Position numbers and translations under genes: made by a program. Of a stretch of DNA of 64,000 nt, positions 49,808 to 63,254 are shown piece by piece. A model generated the notes under the pieces. That model did no database searches and was not told the DNA's origin. It was given only the letters and a program-made list of their open reading frames with translations. Positions within the stretch are counted from its first letter, which is position 1. Each line of letters starts with the position of its first letter. This stretch comes from Gordius sp. MW1 (lineage: Eukaryota; Nematomorpha; Gordioida; Gordea; Gordiidae), in assembly GCA_964036665.1 (NCBI GenBank), contig OZ038530.1, positions 2,356,001 to 2,420,000 of the forward strand, in the 5' to 3' direction.

Positions 49808-52800
49808 TCATGATTTCAAAGTAATAGTTTTTAGATTCTGAGAAATTTTTACTTTTTATCATCGAAACCACGTCTGAAAACGACAACTTTCATCGGATGC
49901 ATACGGTTGAAAGAAAAATATGTGAAAAATTTTGAGGTAAAAATATTTATTTTTTTCGGTTCTATGTGAAAGAACGTAAAAAAATATATAAAAGTAAGCC
50001 AATTTGAGAATCCTATTATCCTCGATTGACTTCCGCAAAGAGGTTTTAAGCTGCGAGAACTATCATTTTGACAAAAGACAAGGTTTATTTGTTGCGAATA
50101 GTTTGTTGTATCGCAACGTGAGTGCTTAATTTTTGAAAACTGCTCTATGCGATCATGATTTCAAAGTAATAGTTTTTAGATTCTGATAAATTTTTACTTG
50201 GGATCATAGAAACCACGTCTGAAAACGACAACTCTCATCGGATGAATACGGTTCAAAGAAAAATATGTGAAAAATTTTGAGGTAAAAATATTTATTTTTT
50301 TCGATTCTATGTGAAAGAGCATGAAAAAATATATAAAAGTAAGCCAATTTGAGAATCCTATTATCCTCGATTGACTTCCGCAAAGAGGTTTTAAGCTGCG
50401 AGAACTATCATTTTGACAAAAGACAACGTTTTATTGTTGCGATTAGTTACTTGTATCGCAACGTGAGTGCTTAATTTTTCAAAAATGCACTATGCGATCA
50501 TGATTTCAAAGTAATAGTTTTCAGATTCTGATAAATTTTTACTTGGGATCATAGAAACCACGTCTGAAAACGACAACTTTCATCGGATGCATACGGTTGA
50601 AAGGAAAATATGTGAAAATTTTTGAGGTAAAAATATTTATTTTTTTCAATCCTATGTGAAAGAGCATAAAAAAATATATAAGAGTAAGCCAATTTGAGAA
50701 TCCTATTATCCTCGATTGACTTCCGCAAAGAGGTTTTAAGCTGCGAGAACTATCATTTTGACAAAAGACAACGTTTTATTGTTGCGATTAGTTTTTTGTA
50801 TCGCAACGTGAGTGCTTAATTTTTCAAAAATGCACTATGCGATCATGATTTCAAAGTAATAGTTTTCTGATTCTGATAAATTTTTACTTTTTATCATCGA
50901 AACCACGTCTGAAAACGACAACTTTCATCGGATGCATACGGTTGAAAGGAAAATATGTGAAAATTTTTGAGGTAAAAATATTTATTTTTTTCAATCCTAT
51001 GTGAAAGAGCATAAAAAAATATATAAGAGTAAGCCAATTTGAGAATCCTATTATCCTCGATTGACTTCCGAAAAGAGGTTTTAAGATGCGAGAACTATCA
51101 TTTTGACAAAAGACAACGTTTTATTGTTGCGATTAGTTTGTTGTATCGCAACGTGAGTGCTTAATTTTTGAAAACTGCTCTATGCGATCATGATTTCAAA
51201 GTAATAGTTTTTAGATTCTGAGAAATTTTTACTTTTTATCATCGAAACCACGTCTGAAAACGACAACTTTCATCGGATGCATACGGTTGAAAGAAAAATA
51301 TGTGAAAAATTTTGAGGTAAAAATATTTATTTTTTTCGATTCTATGTGAAAGAACGTAAAAAAATATATAAAAGTAAGCCAATTTGAGAATCCTATTATC
51401 CTCGATTGACTTCCGCAAAGAGGTTTTAAGCTGCGAGAACTATCATTTTGACAAAAGACAAGGTTTATTTGTTGCGAATAGTTTGTTGTATCGCAACGTG
51501 AGTGCTTAATTTTTGAAAACTGCTCTATGCGATCATGATTTCAAAGTAATAGTTTTTAGATTCTGATAAATTTTTACTTGGGATCATAGAAACCACGTCT
51601 GAAAACGACAACTCTCATCGGATGAATACGGTTCAAAGAAAAATATGTGAAAAATTTTGAGGTAAAAATATTTATTTTTTTCGATTCTATGTGAAAGAGC
51701 ATGAAAAAATATATAAAAGTAAGCCAATTTGAGAATCCTATTATCCTCGATTGACTTCCGCAAAGAGGTTTTAAGCTGCGAGAACTATCATTTTGACAAA
51801 AGACAACGTTTTATTGTTGCGATTAGTTACTTGTATCGCAACGTGAGTGCTTAATTTTTCAAAAATGCACTATGCGATCATGATTTCAAAGTAATAGTTT
51901 TCAGATTCTGATAAATTTTTACTTGGGATCATAGAAACCACGTCTGAAAACGACAACTTTCATCGGATGAATACAATTCAAAGAAAAATATGTGAAAAAT
52001 TTTGAGGTAAAAATATTTTTTTTTTCGATTCTATGTGAAAGAGCATAAAAAAATATATAAGAGTAAGCCAATTTGAGAATCCTATTATCCTCGATTGACT
52101 TCCGAAAAGAGGTTTTAAGATGCGAGAACTATCATTTTGACAAAAGACAACGTTTTATTGTTGCGATTAGTTTGTTGTATCGCAACGTGAGTGCTTAATT
52201 TTTGAAAACTGCTCTATGCGATCATGATTTCAAAGTAATAGTTTTTAGATTCTGATAAATTTTTACTTGGGATCATAGAAACCACGTATGAAAACGACAA
52301 CTTTCATCGGATGAAAACGGTTGAAAGGAAAATATGTGAAAAATTTTGAGGTAAAAATATTTATTTTTTTCGCCTCTATGTGAAAGAGCATGAAAAAATA
52401 TATAAGAGTAAGCCAATTTGAGAATCCTATTATCCTCGATTGACTTCCGAAAAGAGGTTTTAAGATGCGAGAACTATCATTTTGACAAAAGACAACGTTT
52501 TATTATTGCGATTAGTTTGTTGTATCGCAACGTGAGTGCTTAATTTTTGAAAATGGCTCTATGAAATCATGATTTCAAAGTAATAGTTTTCAGATTCTGA
52601 TAAATTTTTACTTTTTATCATCGAAACCACGTCTGAAAACGACAACTTTCATCGGATGAATGCGGTTCAAAGAAAAATATGTGAAAAATTTTGAGGTAAA
52701 AATATTTATTTTTTTCGATTCTTTTTGAAAGAGCGTAAAAAAATATATAAAAGTAAGCCAATTTGAGAATCCTATTATCCTCGATTGACTTCCGCAAAGA

Positions 52801-53256
52801 GGTTTTAAGCTGCGAGAACTATCATTTTGACAAAATGCAACGTTTTATAGTTCCGATTAGTTTGTTGTATCGCAACGTGAGTGCTTAATTTTTCAAAAAT
52901 GCACTATGCGATCATGATTTCAAAGTAATAGTTTTCTGATTCTGAGAAATTTTTACTTTTTATCATCGAAACCACGTCTGAAAACGACAACTTTCATCGG
53001 ATGCATACGGTTGAAAGAAAAATATGTGAAAAATTTTGAGTTAAAAATATTTATTTTTTTCGATTCTATGTGAAAGAGCGTAAAAAAATATATAAAAGTA
53101 AGCCAATTTGAGAATCCTATTATCCTCGATTGACTTCCGCAAAGAGGTTTTAAGCTGCGAGAACTATCATTTTGACAAAAGACAAGGTTTTATTGTTGCG
53201 ATTAGTTTGTTGTATCGCAACGTGAGTGCTTAATTTTTGAAAACTGCTCTATGCGA
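49463..53256 (+). repeat. 11-monomer higher-order unit 3, copy 1 (3794 bp)
   Basis: Monomers start at 49463, 49808, 50153, 50498, 50843, 51188, 51533, 51878, 52222, 52567 and 52912. Marks include CTTGGAATCATAG, CGGTTCTATG, AAGGTTTATTTG with GCGAATAG, ACTCTCATCGG, GTTACTTG, CAATCCTATG, a T-rich run near 52016, CGTATGAAAAC, GATGAATGCGG and TATAGTTCCG. Monomers 49808 and 50153 recur at 51188 and 51533 within the unit (+1380 bp). Confidence 0.9.
49808..51187 (+). repeat. Nested 4-monomer echo inside unit 3
   Basis: Four monomers (49808, 50153, 50498, 50843) are followed by four of the same general order (51188, 51533, 51878, 52222) at +1380 bp. The first two pairs are nearly identical, differing by CGGTTCTATG versus CGATTCTATG. 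The last two pairs differ more: GCATACGGTTGAAAGG versus ATGAATACAATTC, and CAATCCTATG versus CGCCTCTATG. It looks like an older or incomplete 4-monomer duplication. Confidence 0.75.
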
Positions 53257-56200
53257 TCATGATTTCAAAGTAATAGTTTTTAGATTCTGAAAAATTTTTA
53301 CTTGGAATCATAGAAACCACGTCTGAAAACGACAACTTTCATCGGATGCATACGGTTGAAAGGAAAATATGTGAAAAATTTTGAGGTAAAAATATTTATT
53401 TTTTTCGATTCTATGTGAAAGAGCATAAAAAAATATATAAAAGTAAGCCAATTTGAGAATCCTATTATCCTCGATTGACTTCCGCAAAGAGGTTTTAAGA
53501 TGCGAGAACTATCATTTTGACAAAAGACAACGTTTTATTGTTGCGATTAGTTTGTTGTATCGCAACGTGAGTGCTTAATTTTTGAAAACTGCTCTATGCG
53601 ATCATGATTTCAAAGTAATAGTTTTTAGATTCTGAGAAATTTTTACTTTTTATCATCGAAACCACGTCTGAAAACGACAACTTTCATCGGATGCATACGG
53701 TTGAAAGAAAAATATGTGAAAAATTTTGAGGTAAAAATATTTATTTTTTTCGGTTCTATGTGAAAGAACGTAAAAAAATATATAAAAGTAAGCCAATTTG
53801 AGAATCCTATTATCCTCGATTGACTTCCGCAAAGAGGTTTTAAGCTGCGAGAACTATCATTTTGACAAAAGACAAGGTTTATTTGTTGCGAATAGTTTGT
53901 TGTATCGCAACGTGAGTGCTTAATTTTTGAAAACTGCTCTATGCGATCATGATTTCAAAGTAATAGTTTTTAGATTCTGATAAATTTTTACTTGGGATCA
54001 TAGAAACCACGTCTGAAAACGACAACTCTCATCGGATGAATACGGTTCAAAGAAAAATATGTGAAAAATTTTGAGGTAAAAATATTTATTTTTTTCGATT
54101 CTATGTGAAAGAGCATGAAAAAATATATAAAAGTAAGCCAATTTGAGAATCCTATTATCCTCGATTGACTTCCGCAAAGAGGTTTTAAGCTGCGAGAACT
54201 ATCATTTTGACAAAAGACAACGTTTTATTGTTGCGATTAGTTACTTGTATCGCAACGTGAGTGCTTAATTTTTCAAAAATGCACTATGCGATCATGATTT
54301 CAAAGTAATAGTTTTCAGATTCTGATAAATTTTTACTTGGGATCATAGAAACCACGTCTGAAAACGACAACTTTCATCGGATGCATACGGTTGAAAGGAA
54401 AATATGTGAAAATTTTTGAGGTAAAAATATTTATTTTTTTCAATCCTATGTGAAAGAGCATAAAAAAATATATAAGAGTAAGCCAATTTGAGAATCCTAT
54501 TATCCTCGATTGACTTCCGCAAAGAGGTTTTAAGCTGCGAGAACTATCATTTTGACAAAAGACAACGTTTTATTGTTGCGATTAGTTTTTTGTATCGCAA
54601 CGTGAGTGCTTAATTTTTCAAAAATGCACTATGCGATCATGATTTCAAAGTAATAGTTTTCTGATTCTGATAAATTTTTACTTTTTATCATCGAAACCAC
54701 GTCTGAAAACGACAACTTTCATCGGATGCATACGGTTGAAAGGAAAATATGTGAAAATTTTTGAGGTAAAAATATTTATTTTTTTCAATCCTATGTGAAA
54801 GAGCATAAAAAAATATATAAGAGTAAGCCAATTTGAGAATCCTATTATCCTCGATTGACTTCCGAAAAGAGGTTTTAAGATGCGAGAACTATCATTTTGA
54901 CAAAAGACAACGTTTTATTGTTGCGATTAGTTTGTTGTATCGCAACGTGAGTGCTTAATTTTTGAAAACTGCTCTATGCGATCATGATTTCAAAGTAATA
55001 GTTTTTAGATTCTGAGAAATTTTTACTTTTTATCATCGAAACCACGTCTGAAAACGACAACTTTCATCGGATGCATACGGTTGAAAGAAAAATATGTGAA
55101 AAATTTTGAGGTAAAAATATTTATTTTTTTCGATTCTATGTGAAAGAACGTAAAAAAATATATAAAAGTAAGCCAATTTGAGAATCCTATTATCCTCGAT
55201 TGACTTCCGCAAAGAGGTTTTAAGCTGCGAGAACTATCATTTTGACAAAAGACAAGGTTTATTTGTTGCGAATAGTTTGTTGTATCGCAACGTGAGTGCT
55301 TAATTTTTGAAAACTGCTCTATGCGATCATGATTTCAAAGTAATAGTTTTTAGATTCTGATAAATTTTTACTTGGGATCATAGAAACCACGTCTGAAAAC
55401 GACAACTCTCATCGGATGAATACGGTTCAAAGAAAAATATGTGAAAAATTTTGAGGTAAAAATATTTATTTTTTTCGATTCTATGTGAAAGAGCATGAAA
55501 AAATATATAAAAGTAAGCCAATTTGAGAATCCTATTATCCTCGATTGACTTCCGCAAAGAGGTTTTAAGCTGCGAGAACTATCATTTTGACAAAAGACAA
55601 CGTTTTATTGTTGCGATTAGTTACTTGTATCGCAACGTGAGTGCTTAATTTTTCAAAAATGCACTATGCGATCATGATTTCAAAGTAATAGTTTTCAGAT
55701 TCTGATAAATTTTTACTTGGGATCATAGAAACCACGTCTGAAAACGACAACTTTCATCGGATGAATACAATTCAAAGAAAAATATGTGAAAAATTTTGAG
55801 GTAAAAATATTTTTTTTTTCGATTCTATGTGAAAGAGCATAAAAAAATATATAAGAGTAAGCCAATTTGAGAATCCTATTATCCTCGATTGACTTCCGAA
55901 AAGAGGTTTTAAGATGCGAGAACTATCATTTTGACAAAAGACAACGTTTTATTGTTGCGATTAGTTTGTTGTATCGCAACGTGAGTGCTTAATTTTTGAA
56001 AACTGCTCTATGCGATCATGATTTCAAAGTAATAGTTTTTAGATTCTGATAAATTTTTACTTGGGATCATAGAAACCACGTATGAAAACGACAACTTTCA
56101 TCGGATGAAAACGGTTGAAAGGAAAATATGTGAAAAATTTTGAGGTAAAAATATTTATTTTTTTCGCCTCTATGTGAAAGAGCATGAAAAAATATATAAG

Positions 56201-57050
56201 AGTAAGCCAATTTGAGAATCCTATTATCCTCGATTGACTTCCGAAAAGAGGTTTTAAGATGCGAGAACTATCATTTTGACAAAAGACAACGTTTTATTGT
56301 TGCGATTAGTTTGTTGTATCGCAACGTGAGTGCTTAATTTTTGAAAATGGCTCTATGAAATCATGATTTCAAAGTAATAGTTTTCAGATTCTGATAAATT
56401 TTTACTTTTTATCATCGAAACCACGTCTGAAAACGACAACTTTCATCGGATGAATGCGGTTCAAAGAAAAATATGTGACAAATTTTTAGGTAAAAATATT
56501 TATTTTTTTCGATTCTTTTTGAAAGAGCGTAAAAAAATATATAAAAGTAAGCCAATTTGAGAATCCTATTATCCTCGATTGACTTCCGCAAAGAGGTTTT
56601 AAGCTGCGAGAACTATCATTTTGACAAAATGCAACGTTTTATAGTTCCGATTAGTTTGTTGTATCGCAACGTGAGTGCTTAATTTTTCAAAAATGCACTA
56701 TGCGATCATGATTTCAAAGTAATAGTTTTCTGATTCTGAGAAATTTTTACTTTTTATCATCGAAACCACGTCTGAAAACGACAACTTTCATCGGATGCAT
56801 ACGGTTGAAAGAAAAATATGTGAAAAATTTTGAGTTAAAAATATTTATTTTTTTCGATTCTATGTGAAAGAGCGTAAAAAAATATATAAAAGTAAGCCAA
56901 TTTGAGAATCCTATTATCCTCGATTGACTTCCGCAAAGAGGTTTTAAGCTGCGAGAACTATCATTTTGACAAAAGACAAGGTTTTATTGTTGCGATTAGT
57001 TTGTTGTATCGCAACGTGAGTGCTTAATTTTTGAAAACTGCTCTATGCGA
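53257..57050 (+). repeat. 11-monomer higher-order unit 3, copy 2 (3794 bp)
   Basis: Monomers start at 53257, 53602, 53947, 54292, 54637, 54982, 55327, 55672, 56016, 56361 and 56706, each 3794 bp after its partner. I noticed only about three differences: TATTGTTGCG for TATTATTGCG near 56297, and two changes giving GTGACAAATTTTTAGG near 56475. Confidence 0.9.
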
Positions 57051-57740
57051 TCATGATTTCAAAGTAATAGTTTTTAGATTCTGAAAAATTTTTACTTGGG
57101 ATCATAGAAACCACGTCTGAAAACGACAACTTTCATCGGATGCATACGGTTGAAAGGAAAATATGTGAAAAATTTTGAGGTAAAAATATTTATTTTTATC
57201 GATTCTATGTGAAAGAGCATGAAAAAATATATAAGAGTAAGCCAATTTGAGAATCCTATTATCCTCGATTGACTTCCGAAAAGAGGTTTTAAGATGCGAG
57301 AACTATCATTTTGACAAAAGACAACGTTTTATTGTTGCGATTAGTTTGTTGTATCGCAACGTGAGTGCTTAATTTTTCAAAAATGCACTATGCGATCATG
57401 ATTTCAAAGTAATAGTTTTCTGATTCTGATAAATTTTTACTTTTTATCATCGAAACCACGTCTGAAAACGACAACTTTCATCGGATGCATACGGTTGAAA
57501 GAAAAATATGTGAAAAATTTTGAGTTAAAAATATTTATTTTTTTCGATTCTATGTGAAAGAGCGTAAAAAAATATATAAAAGTAAGCCAATTTGAGAATC
57601 CTATTATCCTCGATTGACTTCCGCAAAGAGGTTTTAAGCTGCGAGAACTATCATTTTGACAAAAGACAACGTTTTATTGTTGCGATTAGTTTGTTGTATC
57701 GCAACGTGAGTGCTTAATTTTTCAAAAATGCACTATGCGA
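57051..57740 (+). repeat. Two linking monomers
   Basis: Monomers at 57051 (type A with TGAAAAATTTTTAC and the unusual TTTTTATCGATTC) and 57396 (type B with TTCTGATAAA joined to GAGTTAAAAA). They sit between unit 3 copy 2 and the 8-monomer dispersed copy. Confidence 0.75.
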
Positions 57741-60498
57741 TCATGATTTCAAAGTAATAGTTTTCTGATTCTGATAAATTTTTACTTTTTATCATCGAAA
57801 CCACGTCTGAAAACGACAACTTTCATCGGATGCATACGGTTGAAAGGAAAATATGTGAAAAATTTTGAGGTAAAAATATTTATTTTTTTCGATTCTATGT
57901 GAAAGAGCATGAAAAAATATATAAGAGTAAGCCAATTTGAGAATCCTATTATCCTCGATTGACTTCCGAAAAGAGGTTTTAAGATGCGAGAACTATCATT
58001 TTGACAAAAGACAACGTTTTATTGTTGCGATTAGTTTGTTGTATCGCAACGTGAGTGCTTAATATTTGAAAACTGCTCTATGCGATCATGATTTCAAAGT
58101 AATAGTTTTTAGATTCTGATAAATTTTTACTTGGGATCATAGAAACCACGTCTGAAAACGACAACTTTCATCGGATGAAAACGGTTGAAAGGAAAATGTG
58201 TGAAAAATTTTGAGGTAAAAATATTTATTTTTTTCGCCTCTATGTGAAAGAGCATGAAAAAATATATAAGAGTAAGCCAATTTGAGAATCCTATTATCCT
58301 CGATTGACTTCCGCAAAGAGGTTTTAAGCTGCGAGAACTATCATTTTGACAAAAGACAACGTTTTATTGTTGCGATTAGTTACTTGTATCGCAACGTGAG
58401 TGCTTAATTTTTCAAAAATGCACTATGCGATCATGATTTCAAAGTAATAGTTTTCAGATTCTGATAAATTTTTACTTGGGATCATAGAAACCACGTCTGA
58501 AAACGACAACTTTCATCGGATGAATACAATTCAAAGAAAAATATGTGAAAAATTTTGAGGTAAAAATATTTATTTTTTTCGCCTCTATGTGAAAGAGCAT
58601 GAAAAAATATATAAGAGTAAGCCAATTTGAGAATCCTATTATCCTCGATTGACTTCCGAAAAGAGGTTTTAAGATGCGAGAACTATCATTTTGACAAAAG
58701 ACAACGTTTTATTGTTGCGATTAGTTTGTTGTATCGCAACGTGAGTGCTTAATTTTTCAAAAATGCACTATGCGATCATGATTTCAAAGTAATAGTTTTC
58801 TGATTCTGATAAATTTTTACTTGGGATCATAGAAACCACGTCTGAAAACGACAACTTTCATCGGATGAATACGGTTCAAAGAAAAATATGTGAAAAATTT
58901 TGAGGTAAAAATATTTATTTTTTCGATTCTATGTGAAAGAGCATAAAATAATATATAAAAGTAAGCCAATTTGAGAATCCTATTATCCTCGATTGACTTC
59001 CGCAAAGAGGTTTTAAGCTGCGAGAACTATCATTTTGACAAAAGACAACGTTTTATTGTTGCGATTAGTTTGTTGTATCGCAACGTGAGTGCTTAATTTT
59101 TCAAAAATGCATTATGCGATCTTGATTTCAAAGTAATAGTTTTCTGATTCTGAGAAATTTTTACTTTTTATCATCGAAACCACGTCTGAAAACGACAACT
59201 TTCATCGGATGCATACGGTTGAAAGAAAAATATGTGAAAAAATTTGAGGTAAAAATATTTATTTTTTTCGTTTCTATGTGAAAGAGCGTAAAAAAATATA
59301 TAAAAGTAAGCCAATTTGAGAATCCTATTATCCTCGATTGACTTCCGCAAAGAGGTTTTAAGCTGCGAGAACTATCATTTTGACAAAAGACAATGTTTTA
59401 TTGTTGCGATTAGTTTGTTGTATCGCAACGTGAGTGCTTAATTTTTGAAAACTGCTCTATGCGATCATGATTTCAAAGTAATAGTTTTTAGATTCTGAAA
59501 AATTTTTACTTGGAATCATAGAAACCACGTCTGAAAACGACAACTTTCATCGGATGCATACGGTTGAAAGGAAAATATGTGAAAAATTTTGAGGTTAAAA
59601 TATTTATTTTTTTCGATTCTATGTAAAAGAGCATAAAAAAATATATAAAAGTAAGCCAATTTGAGAATCCTATTATCCTCGATTGACTTCCGCAAAGAGG
59701 TTTTAAGCTGCGAGAACTATCATTTTGACAAAAGACAACGTTTTATTGTTGCGATTAGTTTTTTGTATCGCAACGTGAGTGCTTAATTTTTCAAAAATGC
59801 ACTATGCGATCATGATTTCAAAGTAATAGTTTTCTGATTCTGATAAATTTTTACTTTTTATCATCGAAACCACGTCTGAAAACGACAACTTTCATCGGAT
59901 GCATACGGTTGAAAGGAAAATATGTGAAAAATTTTGAGGTAAAAATATTTATTTTTTTCAATCCTATGTGAAAGAGCATAAAAAATATATAAGAGTAAGC
60001 CAATTTGAGAATCCTATTATCCTCGATTGACTTCCGCAAAGAGGTTTTAAGCTGCGAGAACTATCATTTTGACAAAAGACAATGTTTTATTGTTGCGATT
60101 AGTTTGTTGTATCGCAACGTGAGTGCTTAATTTTTGAAAACTGCTCTATGCGATCATGATTTCAAAGTAATAGTTTTTAGATTCTGAAAAATTTTTACTT
60201 GGAATCATAGAAACCACGTCTGAAAACGACAACTTTCATCGGATGCATACGGTTGAAAGGAAAATATGTGAAAAATTTTGAGGTAAAAATATTTATTTTT
60301 TTCGATTCTATGTGAAAGAGCATAAAAAAATATATAAAAGTAAGCCAATTTGAGAATATAATTATCCTCGATTGACTTCCGCAAAGAGGTTTTAAGCTGC
60401 GAGAACTATCATTTTGACAAAAGACAACGTTTTATTGTTGCGATTAGTTTTTTGTATCGCAACGTGAGTGCTTAATTTTTCAAAAATGCACTATGCGA
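57741..60498 (+). repeat. Dispersed 8-monomer duplication, right copy
   Basis: Monomers start at 57741, 58086, 58431, 58776, 59120, 59465, 59810 and 60154 and match 47049-49807. Private changes are AAAATGTGTG near 58196, ATGTAAAAGAGC near 59622, one A lost in GCATAAAAAATAT near 59980, and GAGAATATAATTATCC near 60353. The last monomer ends like the sixth (AGCTGCG with TTTTTTGTATC), so the match weakens at its right edge. Confidence 0.85.
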
Positions 60499-62909
60499 TC
60501 ATGATTTCAAAGTAATAGTTTTCTGATTCTGATAAATTTTTACTTTTTATCATCGAAACCACGTCTGAAAACGACAACTTTCATCGGATGCATACGGTTG
60601 AAAGGAAAATATGTGAAAATTTTTGAGGTAAAAATATTTATTTTTTTCAATCCTATGTGAAAGAGCATAAAAAAATATATAAGAGTAAGCCAATTTGAGA
60701 ATCCTATTATCCTCGATTGACTTCCGAAAAGAGGTTTTAAGATGCGAGAACTATCATTTTGACAAAAGACAACGTTTTATTGTTGCGATTAGTTTGTTGT
60801 ATCGCAACGTGAGTGTTTAATTTTTGAAAACTGCTCTATGCGATCATGATTTCAAAGTAATAGTTTTTAGATTCTGAGAAATTTTTACTTTTTATCATCG
60901 AAACCACGTCTGAAAACGACAACTTTCATCGGATGCATACGGTTGAAAGAAAAATATGTGAAAAATTTTGAGGTAAAAATATTTATTTTTTTCGATTCTA
61001 TGTGAAAGAACGTAAAAAAATATATAAAAGTAAGCCAATTTGAGAATCCTATTATCCTCGATTGACTTCCGCAAAGAGGTTTTAAGCTGCGAGAACTATC
61101 ATTTTGACAAAAGACAAGGTTTATTTGTTGCGATTAGTTTGTTGTATCGCAACGTGAGTGCTTAATTTTTGAAAACTGCTCTATGCGATCATGATTTCAA
61201 AGTAATAGTTTTTAGATTCTGAATTTTTACTTGGGATCATAGAAACCACGTCTGAAAACGACAACTCTCATCGGATGAATACGGTTCAAAGAAAAATATG
61301 TGAAAAATTTTGAGGTAAAAATATTTATTTTTTTCGATTCTATGTGAAAGAGCATGAAAAAATATATAAAAGTAAGCCAATTTGAGAATCCTATTATCCT
61401 CGATTGACTTCCGCAAAGAGGTTTTAAGCTGCGAGAACTATCATTTTGACAAAAGACAACGTTTTATTGTTGCGATTAGTTACTTGTATCGCAACGTGAG
61501 TGCTTAATTTTTCAAAAATGCACTATGCGATCATGATTTCAAAGTAATAGTTTTCAGATTCTGATAAATTTTTACTTGGGATCATAGAAACCACGTCTGA
61601 AAACGACAACTTTCATCGGATGAATACAATTCAAAGAAAAATATGTGAAAAATTTTGAGGTAAAAATATTTATTTTTTTCGATTCTATGTGAAAGAGCAT
61701 AAAAAAATATATAAGAGTAAGCCAATTTGAGAATCCTATTATCCTCGATTGACTTCCGAAAAGAGGTTTTAAGATGCGAGAACTATCATTTTGACAAAAG
61801 ACAACGTTTTATTGTTGCGATTAGTTTGTTGTATCGCAACGTGAGTGCTTAATTTTTGAAAACTGCTCTATGCGATCATGATTTCAAAGTAATAGTTTTT
61901 AGATTCTGATAAATTTTTACTTGGGATCATAGAAACCACGTCTGAAAACGACAACTTTCATCGGATGAAAACGGTTGAAAGGAAAATATGTGAAAAATTT
62001 TGAGGTAAAAATATTTATTTTTTTCGCCTCTATGTGAAAGAGCATGAAAAAATATATAAGAGTAAGCCAATTTGAGAATCCTATTATCCTCGATTGACTT
62101 CCGAAAAGAGGTTTTAAGATGCGAGAACTATCATTTTGACAAAAGACAACGTTTTATTGTTGCGATTAGTTTGTTGTATCGCAACGTGAGTGCTTAATTT
62201 TTCAAAAATGCACTATGCGATCATGATTTCAAAGTAATAGATTTCTGATTCTGATAAATTTTTACTTGGGATCATAGAAACCACGTCTGAAAACGACAAC
62301 TTTCATCGGATGAATACGGTTCAAAGAAAAATATGTGAAAAATTTTGAGGTAAAAATATTTATTTTTTCGATTCTATGTGAAAGAGCATAAAATAATATA
62401 TAAAAGTAAGCCAATTTGAGAATCCTATTATCCTCGATTGACTTCCGCAAAGAGGTTTTAAGCTGCGAGAACTATCATTTTGACAAAAGACAACGTTTTA
62501 TTGTTGCGATTAGTTTGTTGTATCGCAACGTGAGTGCTTAATTTTTCAAAAATGCATTATGCGATCTTGATTTCAAAGTAATAGTTTTCTGATTCTGAGA
62601 AATTTTTACTTTTTATCATCGAAACCACGTCTGAAAACGACAACTTTCATCGGATGCATACGGTTGAAAGAAAAATATGTGAAAAAATTTGAGGTAAAAA
62701 TATTTATTTTTTTCGATTCTATGTGAAAGAGCGTAAAAAAATATATAAAAGTAAGCCAATTTGAGAATCCTATTATCCTCGATTGACTTCCGCAAAGAGG
62801 TTTTAAGCTGCGAGAACTATCATTTTGACAAAAGACAATGTTTTATTGTTGCGATTAGTTTGTTGTATCGCAACGTGAGTGCTTAATTTTTGAAAACTGC
62901 TCTATGCGA
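60499..62909 (+). repeat. Seven monomers echoing unit 3 and the dispersed block
   Basis: Monomers start at 60499, 60844, 61189, 61531, 61876, 62221 and 62565. The first five follow 50843-52566 (CAATCCTATG; AAGGTTTATTTG; ACTCTCATCGG with GTTACTTG; ACAATTCAAAG; GATGAAAACGG). The last two follow 58776 and 59120 (GCATAAAATAAT; TGCATTATGCGATCTTG). Monomer 61189 has lost bases in CTGATAAATTT, giving CTGAATTTTTAC. The 61480 loop variant GTTACTTG is 9 monomers after the one at 58379. Confidence 0.8.
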
Positions 62910-63254
62910 TCATGATTTCAAAGTAATAGTTTTTAGATTCTGAAAAATTTTTACTTGGAATCATAGGAACCACGTCTGAAAACGACAACTTTCATCGGAT
63001 GAAAACGGTTGAAAGGAAAATATGTGAAAAATTTTGAGGTAAAAATATTTATTTTTTTCGCCTCTATGTGAAAGAGCATGAAAAAATATATAAGAGTAAG
63101 CCAATTTGAGAATACCATTATCCTCGATTGACTTTCGAAAAGAGGTTTTAAGATGCGAGAACTATCATTTTGACAAAAGACAACGTTTTATTGTTGCGAT
63201 TAGTTTGTTGTATCGCAACGTGAGTGCTTAATTTTTCAAAAATGCACTATGCGA
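62910..63254 (+). repeat. Hybrid type A monomer
   Basis: The left part, with TGAAAAATTTTTACTTGGAATCATAG, matches monomers such as 59465. The right part, with GATGAAAACGGTTGAAAGG, CGCCTCTATG and GCATGAAAAA, matches monomers such as 58086. The switch lies between about 62965 and 63000. Private changes are ATAGGAACC, AATACCATT and GACTTTCG. Confidence 0.7.

Noticed and set aside
25450-62450. Minus-strand frames of 62-72 codons in many monomers
   Set aside because: They use the same chance frame in different variants, with ends and frame changing with A- and T-tract length. There is no sign of selection on codons and no start context.
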